A DNA stretch of 16,600 nt. Origin: Syntrophaceae bacterium UBA1062 (GTDB lineage Bacteria; Desulfobacterota; Desulfomonilia; UBA1062). A program made the position numbers and the translations under genes. The stretch is from the NCBI GenBank assembly GCA_002316295.1, contig DCDF01000049.1, positions 1 to 16,600 on the forward strand, given 5' to 3'. Under the pieces are notes generated by a model. It worked only from the letters and a program-made list of their open reading frames with translations, was not told the DNA's origin and made no database searches. The stretch's first letter is position 1; every line of letters starts with the position of its first letter. Positions 7,633-14,934 of this stretch are shown in pieces.

Positions 7633-8040
7633 TCACACATCCAGCCTCACCTCGACCTGCAGGCACCGGCCGGCCGGCCGGTCCTGGCTCTTCCGCGTGA
7701 CGCTGGCCTTCAGCGGCACGCCGTGATCCAGAAACCCCGCGATCGGGGCATTGTCCGCCCTGGGGATATAGCCCAGCTTGTGCTCTCTCCAGTACAGGGC
7801 TGTCGCCTTGGCGTCGTGAGGGTTCAGCGGCTCCCGTCTGAGCTCCAGAGCATCACCCTGGTCGATGTAGTCCCACACGCGGCCGCCCTCGTAATAACGG
7901 AAGCCCGCCACGTGGGTATCCAGGAGCGGGACGCTCCTGAGGCCCGACCGGGGGACGCCCTGTGCGAGGCTCCCGGCCAGAGGCCCGAGGACAATCAGGG
8001 GCAGGCAGGCAAAGAGCTTGACAAACGTTCTCCTGTGCAT
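7633..8040 (-). CDS. Exported HIRAN-domain protein
   Basis: A 135-residue protein. An almost perfect Shine-Dalgarno (GGAGGTGA) lies six bases before the ATG. The N-terminus MHRRTFVKLF plus a hydrophobic core and SLA cleavage site (after about residue 26) looks like a signal peptide; the RRTFVK stretch is close to a Tat motif. The mature part matches the HIRAN domain: VAGFRYYEG (44-52), LELRREPLNPHDAKATALYW and LGYIPRADNAPIAGFLDHG. HIRAN domains usually bind DNA ends and occur fused to SNF2 helicases such as HLTF and Rad5, or stand alone in bacteria. A predicted secreted copy is odd, and what it binds outside the cytoplasm is unknown. It lies 53 bases downstream of the WYL regulator and is probably in the same operon. 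Confidence 0.85.
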   Translation of the reverse strand: MHRRTFVKLFACLPLIVLGPLAGSLAQGVPRSGLRSVPLLDTHVAGFRYYEGGRVWDYIDQGDALELRREPLNPHDAKATALYWREHKLGYIPRADNAPIAGFLDHGVPLKASVTRKSQDRPAGRCLQVEVRLDV

Positions 8041-8093
8041 GGTTCACCTCCATGCCCGTGGTCTCTATCAGAGCTGCTCCCCCACAGCGTGTC

Positions 8094-9065
8094 CTACCGG
8101 TAGAGTGAGCTCATTTTTTCGATTTCCCGCCGCACCTCTTCTCTGAGCGCATCCGGAGAGATCACCTCGACCTGGGAGCCGTGCTTGAGCACCTCGCGCC
8201 GGATCTCGCGGAGGTCTGCTGCGGGAAAAGTCAGGCGCATGCGGCCGTCCGGCTCGTGGACAGCCTTCTGATCGGGGTGCCAGACCTGCTCGGCCACCCA
8301 AGGAGCGACGGCGGATGAAAACCGCAGACAGACCTCGAACGACTCGCCGCCCTTCATGATGCCGAAGTTCCTGCGGATGTAGTCCTTGACCTCCTCGATC
8401 CCGATGCCGGCCTCGATCTTCACGTCGGATGGTGCTATGGACCGGATCCGGGAGAGGGTGAAATCACGCAGCCCTCCTCTCAGGGCGCAGTGGGCCACGA
8501 TATGCCATGTGCCCATGTAGGAGAGCAGGTGCAGGGGCAGGATATCCCGGCTGGTGCATTCATCGTTGTGGGGGGAGTAATACTCGATCCTGACCGGGCT
8601 TGCGTGAACGAGCGCTCCCAGCACCTGCTGGAAGGTCTTGTCATCGGTCTTCGAATACTCGATATTCTTGACCGAGACCTTCCGGCTCAGCATATCGAGA
8701 GACAGGCCGGGCCCGTGCGAATGGAGCGAGAGCACCTGGTTCAGGAAAGACTTGAGCGAGCTCTTCAAGCTCGAATCCGGCACCGCGGACGCCAGCCTGA
8801 ATGCCAGGAGCAAAGAAATGAGCTCTTCCTCGCCGAGCCAGAGACCCGGCAGCTCGTACGATGAGTCTTCATACCGGTAGCCCCGCCGGGCGGGCACATA
8901 GACCAGGGGGGCGAGGAGCCTGTCTCTCATGAACTCGATGTCGCGCTGGGCGGTCTTGGCCGAGACCTCGAACCGCTCCGCCAGGGCCGCGGCATTGGGG
9001 TACCGGCTTCTTCCGACCTGATGGTGAAACCAGAGAAACCGCTCGAAAATCACCTTTGACGGCAT
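8094..9065 (-). CDS. WYL-domain transcriptional regulator (YafY/DeoR-type HTH)
   Basis: A 323-residue protein. The start at 9065 has GGGGAG five bases upstream; the frame is open further upstream to 9167, but that stretch lacks family character. Residues 1-60 form a DeoR/HTH_11-like helix-turn-helix (AAALAERFEVSAKTAQRDIE). A WYL domain spans about 145-215, with the core LHLLSYMGTWHIVAHC (178-193) and FTLSRI. A WCX-like C-terminal dimerisation region (about 240-320) follows. WYL regulators sense nucleic-acid or nucleotide ligands, and many control DNA-repair or phage-defence genes (PafBC, BrxR and CapW are the known examples). Here the only co-directional neighbour is the HIRAN gene, so that gene, the regulator itself, or both are the likely targets. 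The aromatic WYL residue is His here (WHI), a common variation. Confidence 0.9.
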   Translation of the reverse strand: MPSKVIFERFLWFHHQVGRSRYPNAAALAERFEVSAKTAQRDIEFMRDRLLAPLVYVPARRGYRYEDSSYELPGLWLGEEELISLLLAFRLASAVPDSSLKSSLKSFLNQVLSLHSHGPGLSLDMLSRKVSVKNIEYSKTDDKTFQQVLGALVHASPVRIEYYSPHNDECTSRDILPLHLLSYMGTWHIVAHCALRGGLRDFTLSRIRSIAPSDVKIEAGIGIEEVKDYIRRNFGIMKGGESFEVCLRFSSAVAPWVAEQVWHPDQKAVHEPDGRMRLTFPAADLREIRREVLKHGSQVEVISPDALREEVRREIEKMSSLYR

Positions 9066-9185
9066 ACCGCTCCCCTTTCTCCGCTCTCCGCGCCCGAGTG
9101 CGGCGCCGGGTCGTGCGTCCGGCCCCGCACAGAACATGGGGGCGCGTTTCTCCCCTTGATTCGGCATGTTCGGGCGATACCATAG

Positions 9186-9214
9186 GTTATAAAAGAATCA
9201 TGGTGTTCAGTCCA
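9186..9214 (-). promoter_or_regulatory. Possible promoter of the WYL-HIRAN operon
   Basis: On the minus strand TGGACT (9214-9209) is followed after 17 bases by TATAAC (9191-9186). The -35 box matches consensus at four of six positions. It would leave a leader of about 115 bases before the ATG at 9065. Weak evidence. Confidence 0.3.
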
Positions 9215-9685
9215 TCCATGAATGGGTACATCGACTATCTCGAAACAATCGAGCAGGGCCTGTACGATGAGCGGGAGGCGCTCAGAGAGGAAAGGCCGGC
9301 TGCGCTCAAGGGCCTTCATCTGCCGCCTGCGGTACAGGGATTCACCAATGCGCCGCACCACCTGGCCCACATCACTATCGCCCTGATTCCTGCGCTGTCG
9401 CGCTATGCGCATTCGAGAATCGGCCTCCGGGCTGGCACCGGCCCCGGAAGTTGCACGCCCGTCAGGAACGGACCCTTCGGAGACAAAGGCCGGCATGCAG
9501 GTTTTCAAACCCGCGGCACACATGGACGGATCATCGCCCTGCCGCTCCTTCCGGTATCGAATACCAACGCGCAGGCAGCCTTCTCCGTTCCGCCGTCATC
9601 GGCGGCGTCGGGCACATCGGGACTCGCCCTTGACCGCGGGCGCGGTATGGAATTATATCACCATGACATTGAACACGGCTTGTAA
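9200..9685 (+). CDS. Doubtful ORF, possibly a gene remnant
   Basis: A 161-codon open frame starting MVFSPSMNGYIDYLETIEQG. The first 60-70 residues have codon third positions rich in G/C and a helical, charged composition like real protein. After about residue 70 the translation becomes Gly/Ser/Pro/Arg-rich and unconvincing. There is no good Shine-Dalgarno before ATG 9200. I do not recognise it. It could be the 5' end of a decayed gene, or chance in GC-rich DNA; an overlapping frame on the other strand is no more convincing. Confidence 0.25.
   Translation: MVFSPSMNGYIDYLETIEQGLYDEREALREERPAALKGLHLPPAVQGFTNAPHHLAHITIALIPALSRYAHSRIGLRAGTGPGSCTPVRNGPFGDKGRHAGFQTRGTHGRIIALPLLPVSNTNAQAAFSVPPSSAASGTSGLALDRGRGMELYHHDIEHGL
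9630..9658 (+). promoter_or_regulatory. Sigma70-type promoter for the DAHP synthase gene
   Basis: TTGACC (9630-9635), a 17-base spacer and TTATAT (9653-9658). The predicted start point near 9665 leaves a short leader of about 30 bases, so there is no room for a trp/tyr-type attenuator or leader peptide. No TrpR- or TyrR-like operator is evident. Confidence 0.5.
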
Positions 9686-9697
9686 GGGAGCGAAGCG

Positions 9698-10726
9698 ATG
9701 GGTTTTGAATACCTCAGGGAAATTCCCGGCCCTGAAGAGATCAGAGACGAGATCCCTCTTCCCCTGCACCTGAAAAGGATGAAGGAAGAGCGAGACCGCG
9801 AAATTCGCGCCATCTTTCAGCGCCGGAGCGACCGGTTTTTTCTGGTGATCGGGCCCTGCTCCGCAGACAACGAGGACGCCGTGTGCGAGTATGTCTCCCG
9901 GCTCGCCCGGCTGCAGGACGAGGTGAAGGACAGGATTCTCGTTATCCCGAGAATCTATACCAACAAGCCCAGGACCACGGGACAGGGCTACAAGGGGATG
10001 GTGCACCAGCCGGACCCGCACAAGCAGCCCAATATCGTGGAGGGGCTCCGCGCGATCAGGCACATGCACATCAGGGCGCTGAGCGAATCCGGGCTGCCGG
10101 CCGCAGACGAAATGCTCTACCCGGGCAACCTTCCTTATCTGGAGGATCTTCTGAGCTACGTGGCCGTGGGCGCCAGGTCTGTCGAAAACCAGCAGCACCG
10201 GCTCACGATAAGCGGCATGGCCGTGCCTGCCGGCATGAAAAACCCCACGAGCGGCGACATCTCCGTGATGCTCAACTCGGTCTACGCCGGCCAGCAGTCC
10301 CATGTTTTCATTTATAACGGCTGGGAGGTGAAGACCTCGGGAAACCCGCTCACCCATGCGATCCTCCGGGGCGCGGTCGACATCTCCGGCAGGAACATCC
10401 CGAACTACCACTACGAGAATCTGCTCGCCGTGGTCCGGGAGTACACGTCGCGACCGCTCGCCCATCCCCTGATCGTGGTGGACACCAATCATTCCAACTC
10501 CGACAAGAATTACCGCGAGCAGCCGAGAATCGGCATGGAGGTGATGCAGAGCCGCAGGCACTCTCCCCTGCTGAGCGATCTGATCCGAGGCCTCATGGTG
10601 GAAAGCTATCTGGTGGAAGGCGCGCAGAAGCTCGACGAGAATACCTACGGCAAGTCCATCACCGATGCCTGCCTCGGCTGGAAAGAAACAGCCGCCTTCG
10701 TGCGGAGGCTCGCCGAGGAGGTGTGA
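9698..10726 (+). CDS. 3-deoxy-7-phosphoheptulonate (DAHP) synthase, class I
   Basis: A 342-residue cytoplasmic enzyme joining phosphoenolpyruvate and erythrose 4-phosphate, the first step of the shikimate pathway. The start has GGGAG about eight bases upstream. Family motifs: VIGPCSADN (C54), IPRIYTNKPRTTGQGYKG (83-100), ADEMLYPGNLPYLEDLLSYV, GARSVENQQHR, NHSNSDKN (H265), GLMVESYLVEG (E302) and YGKSITDACLGW (D323). C54, H265, E302 and D323 correspond to the metal ligands of E. coli AroG (C61, H268, E302, D326). Length is close to AroF/G/H (about 350). The segment GNPLTHAILRGAVDISGRNI is looser than in the E. coli enzymes, which read HIILRGG here. The feedback specificity (Phe, Tyr or Trp) cannot be told. 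It stands alone with its own promoter, away from other aromatic-pathway genes. Confidence 0.95.
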   Translation: MGFEYLREIPGPEEIRDEIPLPLHLKRMKEERDREIRAIFQRRSDRFFLVIGPCSADNEDAVCEYVSRLARLQDEVKDRILVIPRIYTNKPRTTGQGYKGMVHQPDPHKQPNIVEGLRAIRHMHIRALSESGLPAADEMLYPGNLPYLEDLLSYVAVGARSVENQQHRLTISGMAVPAGMKNPTSGDISVMLNSVYAGQQSHVFIYNGWEVKTSGNPLTHAILRGAVDISGRNIPNYHYENLLAVVREYTSRPLAHPLIVVDTNHSNSDKNYREQPRIGMEVMQSRRHSPLLSDLIRGLMVESYLVEGAQKLDENTYGKSITDACLGWKETAAFVRRLAEEV

Positions 10727-11299
10727 CTCCCGACTTCACCGCCGGGCTCTTCCCGGGGGACCGGAATCGTTCCGTGCACCCCGCGAAACTATCCCGTGCC
10801 CGCACATATACCGGTCATCCCCTCGGACAAGATCCTGCCGCCCGAGCCTTGGGCAAGACAATGGGGCATCACTTCAGGCCGGGCAACAGTGCATCAAGGA
10901 GCTGTTTGATCGTCATCCTCTCCTGTATCCTCTCTTTGGACCACTCAAGTAGGTACCTTTGGGGAGAGGGAGAAGAGGAGCTCCCTGAAGCCGAGCCGAA
11001 GTGGCATCCTCCGAATGAGCGCGCCCGCAGATTGGCCTGCCTCCTTGTGCTCTGGGCATTTTTCTGTTAAGAATGATCTGTATTTATCCGATGCAGTAAA
11101 CAAAAACCGTTTAGGGGCTGGATCATCCGTACTCCATGCATGCAGGGCTCGATAATCGTTTCGAGAACATGCCGCTTTCCCTGCTCCGGCGGAGATCGGA
11201 AACCCGGCGATGCACTGTCTTTCAGCAATGAGATGATGGCGCGGGGCATCACGAGCCGTGGCGCCATGATCAGACAATTCGATACAGAAAGGGGCAATC
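10727..11299. other. Intergenic region before the large lipoprotein gene
   Basis: About 570 bases. I found no supportable gene: open frames on both strands lack Shine-Dalgarno signals, and their products have no recognisable domain. A short CCGGG-N5-CCCGG hairpin just after the DAHP synthase lacks a T run, so a terminator cannot be claimed. The 11060-11130 part is more AT-rich and may hold the promoter of the lipoprotein, but no clear -35/-10 pair stands out. Confidence 0.45.
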
Positions 11300-12706
11300 A
11301 TGAAAAACAGGCCGGATTCTTTCACTAAATCACTGAGTGAAACGTCTCATTTCTTCTCGGAAACAGTCGGACCCGGATGCGGGAATCGGATTACGACGGA
11401 CAGAGGTCACCGCCTTTCGCTGGTCCTCTGCATCGTGGCCGCAGTTCTCTTTCTCGGCACGGCCGGATGCAGCGACTCGAGCAGCGACGACCTGGCGCTG
11501 ACCGACGCCGTCTGGGTCGCGTTCCAGGACGGCGACGGGCCATGGCGGGAGTTCGAGATCCCGCAGGACATGATCTTCGATACTGAAGAGCTGGTGACCG
11601 ACCCCGATGGCCGCTACAGCCTGGCCATGGTGTTTGCCAGGGCCGCGAGAGACGCAGATGACAACGGATTCGTGCAGGAAGTCACCCTGAAGACCACCAC
11701 GGCCGAGGTCCCGAGGATCGACTTCAGCATGCTTTCCGATGCGGGGGGCACCTCGCTTGAAGTCACCCTCGATGACGACTCCCTCAATTACGGTAGTGCC
11801 TACCTGTATGTCGGCGGTGAAGACGAGATGCCATGGAACACGAACACGGTGACCCTTTATCCGTACACCGCGCCCTACGACCTCGTGGCGACCCTGCACT
11901 CCAGCGGGCTTGACTACCCATCGAAGATCTTCGTTCAAACCTTCGATGAATCGTCCCAGGGCCAGGCGGAAACGCTCGATCTCGCCTTCGGGGAGTTTGA
12001 AGATCTTTCAGAACCACATACCGTCACTTTCACTCCATCTGCAGCAGACGAGATACTGTACAACGGCGAGGTGTACCTGGTGACAGCCAACGGCACCGCG
12101 GCGTCGCTGGGCGAAGAGTATAATGAAGAGGCCGAATTTTTCGAGTATACCGCTCCCGCAGCGTTGCCTCCGGAAGGATCGTACGTGCTCGAGCTCTCCA
12201 TCGATCTTGATGATGACTCTTCCGTCCTCCATTACCAGGGATTTGTTGCTCCTGGTGATCTTGAAATCGATGGAACCAATTTACCATACGTCTTCGACGG
12301 CCGGCACGTCGCCGACACCTCCACCGGCTCCCTGCTGCCGGGCGTGAGCTGGACCGTGGTGGATGACATGGACGATGTTGCCGCCTATGCATCCATATTC
12401 AACGGCGAGGCGAACCGCATCGACTATTATGTCACGACCCTGGTGACGGCGGGCCGCGTGGGAACGGATACCGGCATCGCCACGCCGGACCTGAGATCGG
12501 CACCGGGCTGGTACCCGCTCTGGTCCGTCCCGGCCAGCACAGAGACATGGAACGCCGGCTCCTGGGCGGTGCTGGCTTCAGGGGATATCGACGACCTCTT
12601 CGAATCGAATCTGGGAATGTTGAACCAGGGAGGCTGTCCCCGACTGGGAGACGCTTCCCGGGTCACGGTCATCAAGAACTGGGAGTGGGGAGGCGCCCCG
12701 CTGTAA
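11300..12706 (+). CDS. Large orphan lipoprotein, extracytoplasmic
   Basis: A 468-residue protein. ATG 11300 has AAAGGGG five bases upstream and no alternative in-frame start lies before the lipobox. Residues 1-40 are a long, unusual hydrophilic N-region; then comes a hydrophobic stretch (SLVLCIVAAVLFLGTAGC) ending in a lipobox LGTAGC with lipidation at C57. The mature part is acidic, Asp-, Ser- and Thr-rich and looks all-beta, with repeated phrases such as ...YLYVGGEDEMPWNTNTVTLY and VYLVTANGTAASLGEEYNE. This suggests tandem beta-sandwich domains on the outer-membrane or cell surface. I recognise no family. The C-terminal ~170 residues are richer in Trp and end in VIKNWEWGGAPL. It is a single gene followed by a terminator-like inverted repeat at 12845-12885. 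Function unknown; surface binding is the only guess the composition allows. Confidence 0.8.
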   Translation: MKNRPDSFTKSLSETSHFFSETVGPGCGNRITTDRGHRLSLVLCIVAAVLFLGTAGCSDSSSDDLALTDAVWVAFQDGDGPWREFEIPQDMIFDTEELVTDPDGRYSLAMVFARAARDADDNGFVQEVTLKTTTAEVPRIDFSMLSDAGGTSLEVTLDDDSLNYGSAYLYVGGEDEMPWNTNTVTLYPYTAPYDLVATLHSSGLDYPSKIFVQTFDESSQGQAETLDLAFGEFEDLSEPHTVTFTPSAADEILYNGEVYLVTANGTAASLGEEYNEEAEFFEYTAPAALPPEGSYVLELSIDLDDDSSVLHYQGFVAPGDLEIDGTNLPYVFDGRHVADTSTGSLLPGVSWTVVDDMDDVAAYASIFNGEANRIDYYVTTLVTAGRVGTDTGIATPDLRSAPGWYPLWSVPASTETWNAGSWAVLASGDIDDLFESNLGMLNQGGCPRLGDASRVTVIKNWEWGGAPL

Positions 12707-13126
12707 TGCGCGCATGAAAACCGGGGGCGAAGAACCGCCCGAGGCACGGACCCCGGCCATCCGAATCAGCTGATGCCCAAAGGTCGGATGATGGTCGCGT
12801 GACAGGCGGTGCCCCCAGCCGGCGATCAGGAATCCCGTATCATGAGGCTCACCGGTGAAGCAGAAGGCGCACCGGTGAGCCTTTTCGTTCCAGGAGCCCG
12901 CGATTCCGGCCTCAGGTCGTCTCCGAGACCGCCCTTACCTGCATACATTGTAACCTATGTACAATTATGCACAATCTCCTCACGGTCCTTCACCGGCGCA
13001 TCCGGCGGCATGTTGGCTTCTCGAGCCTCCTCACGTTAGCGGATTACGAGAACTCCAAAAAGGGAATGGGACTTGCAGAGAGATGCCAGACTATCAACAT
13101 AACAGCACGGGAAAGGAGAATGTTCC
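12707..13126. other. Intergenic region between the two lipoprotein genes
   Basis: About 420 bases. It contains the 12845-12885 inverted repeat, a small ATTGTA-N7-TACAAT inverted repeat (12947-12965) in an AT-rich pocket that may be part of the promoter or operator of the OmpA-family gene, and near 12720-12755 nested GC-rich complementary segments without a T run. No gene is supportable. Confidence 0.45.
12845..12885 (+). terminator. Inverted repeat, probable terminator, with twin CACCGGTG cores
   Basis: Perfect 13-base arms, AGGCTCACCGGTG (12845-12857) and CACCGGTGAGCCT (12870-12882), with a 12-base loop and a short TTTT tail (12882-12885). It lies about 140 bases after the large lipoprotein stop, which is far for a terminator. 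Because CACCGGTG is itself palindromic, the structure also gives two operator-like 8-mers 21 bases apart. Confidence 0.55.
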
Positions 13127-13825
13127 ATGAAAGGTATATTGATCTGTATACTGGCAATGCTGGTTTTTTCACTGACAGGCTGTGCCGAGCTCAAGGAGCT
13201 GCGTGTGGAGACATCCGAACAGAAGGCTGCGATCGATCAGCTCAACAGGGACAATCAGGCCTGCCAGGATTCCCTCAAGGAGGCCGAGGAGCGGCTGAGA
13301 CTGGCCATGCTCGATATCAGTGACAAGGAGAAGGAGCTCCAGACAAGGGAGGAAAAGGCCAGGGAGCAGAGCGATGCATTCACCAGGATGCAGCAGGCCA
13401 TGAAGGTCGAGCTCGAGTCCAAGCAGGTGGCCCTCCAGGAGCTCGAAGGCAAGCTCACCCTGACCATGGTCGAGTCGATCCTCTTCGACTCGGGCAAGGC
13501 CGAGGTGAAAAAGGAGGGGCAGGAAGCGCTTCAGAAGGTCGCCGGAGTGCTCAAGACCGTTCAGGATCAGGAGATCGTGGTGGCAGGGCACACGGACAAC
13601 GTTCAGATTGGTCCCAACCTGGCGAAAATCTATCCCACCAACTGGGAGCTTTCAGCAGCCCGGGCCATCTCCGTAGTCAAGATCCTGGTTGCGGACGGCG
13701 TGGACCCCAAATACTTGGGCGCTGTGGGCTATAGCGAGTACCGTCCCGTTGCGGACAACGACACCCCGGAGGGGCGCGCGCAGAACCGGCGCATGGAGAT
13801 CATCCTCATGCCGGTGCACAAGTAG
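13127..13825 (+). CDS. OmpA-family peptidoglycan-binding lipoprotein with coiled coil
   Basis: A 232-residue outer-membrane lipoprotein. AAAGGAG lies about eight bases before the ATG. A signal peptide ends in lipobox SLTGC (C19). Residues about 24-108 form a long charged coiled coil (EQKAAIDQLNRDNQACQDSL and following). The OmpA/MotB C-terminal domain (about 112-232) shows ESILFDSGKAEVKKEGQEAL, VAGHTDNVQI, NWELSAARAISVVKIL, GAVGYSEYRPVADNDT and GRAQNRRMEI. This domain binds peptidoglycan, so the protein likely tethers the outer membrane to the wall across the periplasm, with the coiled coil as spacer. The architecture recalls OmpA-like lipoproteins and MotB-like proteins without a transmembrane anchor. 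It is monocistronic, ending in a strong terminator at 13836-13879. Confidence 0.92.
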   Translation: MKGILICILAMLVFSLTGCAELKELRVETSEQKAAIDQLNRDNQACQDSLKEAEERLRLAMLDISDKEKELQTREEKAREQSDAFTRMQQAMKVELESKQVALQELEGKLTLTMVESILFDSGKAEVKKEGQEALQKVAGVLKTVQDQEIVVAGHTDNVQIGPNLAKIYPTNWELSAARAISVVKILVADGVDPKYLGAVGYSEYRPVADNDTPEGRAQNRRMEIILMPVHK

Positions 13826-13835
13826 GATTTCACTG

Positions 13836-13879
13836 AAGGGAGTGCCGGATCCGTCCCCCCGCCGGCGCTCTCTTTTTTT
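13836..13879 (+). terminator. Rho-independent terminator after the OmpA-family gene
   Basis: Arms AAGGGAGTGCCGG (13836-13848) and CCGGCGCTCTCTT (13862-13874) pair over 13 positions, with two G-U pairs, around a 13-base C-rich loop. A run of seven T follows (13873-13879). It starts ten bases after the stop codon at 13825. It lies 30 bases from the end of the convergent diiron gene. Confidence 0.88.
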
Positions 13880-13909
13880 CGATCACGAGGGCTGCACGGA
13901 GAGTTTCGG

Positions 13910-14377
13910 TCATCCACCGTCTGTCTGGGGAAAGGCGGTGTTCGAATAGAGGTACTCGACCTTTTCCTTGTGCTTGAGCTCTTGTGATGCCATTTTGAGA
14001 AAGATCTGCTTGAGCTCTCCCTCAGGATGGAGGCCCGCAAGGCCGGTATAGAAGTTATATGACTTGAGCTCCCTGTGGGCGGCCACGAGGAAGACCTCCT
14101 CAGGCTTCATGTCCTTGTCTATCGCCGGCATGTCCATGTGCTCGGCGATCTTGTAGTCGATCACCTTGTCCATGCGCAGCGCGTCGGCCCCGTATCCGCC
14201 GTCGCGGTACTTCTCGAGGAATTCCCTGTGTTTTTTCTCCTCCGCGGCGAGCAGCTCGAGGGCGTGCTTTGTGCCCTTATCCTCCAGTCTCGAACCGAGG
14301 ACCGTGTAAAAATCATACGATTCCTCTTCCCGCTGGATCGCAATGTCGATATACGCGCCCAGGCGCTTCTCTTCCAT
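13910..14377 (-). CDS. Ferritin-like (rubrerythrin-type) diiron protein
   Basis: A 155-residue protein. The start at 14377 has GGGGGAG four bases upstream; the open frame runs further back to 14500, but without family character. It is a four-helix bundle with two half-sites: AIQREEESYDFYTVL (E17-E19) with AAEEKKHREFLEKY (E47, H50), and HRELKSYNFYTGL (E103) with ASQELKHKEKVEYLY (E133, H136). That is the rubrerythrin/ferritin-like layout of ExxH metal ligands. The C-terminal rubredoxin domain of classic rubrerythrin is missing, so electrons would have to come from a separate donor. Proteins of this kind reduce peroxide or store iron in anaerobes, but activity is not shown by sequence. Cytoplasmic, single gene, with a likely promoter at 14410-14437. 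Confidence 0.88.
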   Translation of the reverse strand: MEEKRLGAYIDIAIQREEESYDFYTVLGSRLEDKGTKHALELLAAEEKKHREFLEKYRDGGYGADALRMDKVIDYKIAEHMDMPAIDKDMKPEEVFLVAAHRELKSYNFYTGLAGLHPEGELKQIFLKMASQELKHKEKVEYLYSNTAFPQTDGG

Positions 14378-14409
14378 ACACTCCCCCTTACTGAATCGGT
14401 AATATTGAT

Positions 14410-14437
14410 CAGATAACGGTTCCCGGCAGGAAGTCAA
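14410..14437 (-). promoter_or_regulatory. Candidate promoter for the diiron-protein gene
   Basis: On the minus strand TTGACT (14437-14432), a 16-base spacer and TATCTG (14415-14410). The -10 box is imperfect. The predicted leader is about 26 bases. No PerR- or Fur-like box was noticed. Confidence 0.35.
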
Positions 14438-14561
14438 GAGAAGGTGATGCCTCTTGCGTGACTTGACCCTTTGATGCGGAATCAACGCGTGTGAAAACAA
14501 TCCCTGCCTGGAACTTTATCGTCCCTGTAAAACCTTGGGTTATCGCTATCATCCTCTCTGA

Positions 14562-14615
14562 GGTTAAGGATCAGCGGAGCGGCTCCGTTGCGTCGGCCGG
14601 ATGCAATGGTTGGAT
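14562..14615 (-). other. Possible degenerate attC remnant after ccdB
   Basis: Four bases after the ccdB stop the minus strand reads ATCCAAC (14615-14609), a full match to the attC box RYYYAAC. Then come CATTGCATCC, GGCCGACGC and a small CGGAG-CGG-CTCCG hairpin (14575-14587), then CTTAACC. This resembles the left half and loop of short class 1-type attC sites. The expected right-hand GTTRRRY box is not where it should be and the outer arms do not pair well, so it is at best decayed. Confidence 0.3.
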
Positions 14616-14619
14616 GCTT

Positions 14620-14934
14620 TCAGAAACCTGTAAATAAGAAATCAAGAGATGAGATAATAATATGGCGTTGATCTTTCAGTGACCCGACTTTTTCACCCAA
14701 AGCACGAACAGGAACACCTGCCAATTCTGCGGTGGACATGTACACAGTCTTTCGTTTTATCTGGAAATGAGGATTAAGATGGTCTATTGGCTTGCCCATT
14801 GCCGTTGCTCTCACTAGTGGTGCTACAACTCGTGTTGCAAGGGAGTTGAGGATATCAGCTTGAAGATCGAGAAGATAAGGAACATTCTTCCTCGTATGCT
14901 CATTCGGATTTTCGTATACATCAAATTGAGCCAT
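14620..14934 (-). CDS. ccdB: CcdB-family toxin (DNA gyrase inhibitor)
   Basis: A 104-residue protein matching CcdB along its length: MAQFDVYENPNEHTRKNVPY, LLDLQADILNSLATRVVAPL, a central strand ending MSTAELAGVPVRALGEKV, and the C-terminal SSLDFLFTGF. CcdB traps DNA gyrase (GyrA) on DNA. In plasmid F CcdB the last residues WGI are critical; here the C-terminus is TGF, like the ITGI form I recall for the chromosomal Vibrio fischeri CcdB, so activity is plausible but not assured. The ATG directly abuts the ccdA stop (TAA-ATG, no gap), and its Shine-Dalgarno (AAGGAG) lies within the end of ccdA, so translation is coupled. The DNA is AT-richer than the genes to the left, which suggests acquisition. 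Confidence 0.93.
   Translation of the reverse strand: MAQFDVYENPNEHTRKNVPYLLDLQADILNSLATRVVAPLVRATAMGKPIDHLNPHFQIKRKTVYMSTAELAGVPVRALGEKVGSLKDQRHIIISSLDFLFTGF

Larger units (their letters stand above)
9066..9697. other. Intergenic region between WYL regulator and DAHP synthase
   Basis: Over 600 bases with promoters at both ends and one doubtful open frame (9200-9685, listed separately). The left end (9186-9214) carries a modest minus-strand promoter, and the right end (9630-9658) a good plus-strand one. The middle, about 9410-9620, holds nothing I can recognise on either strand. Confidence 0.5.

Noticed and set aside
10945..11325. Minus-strand open frame in the gap before the large lipoprotein
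   Set aside because: No Shine-Dalgarno, no recognisable domain, and it overlaps the well-supported start of the lipoprotein gene.
12720..12755. Nested GC-rich complementary segments as a riboswitch or small RNA
   Set aside because: Stems are short, there is no known riboswitch core, and no coding gene lies close enough downstream.
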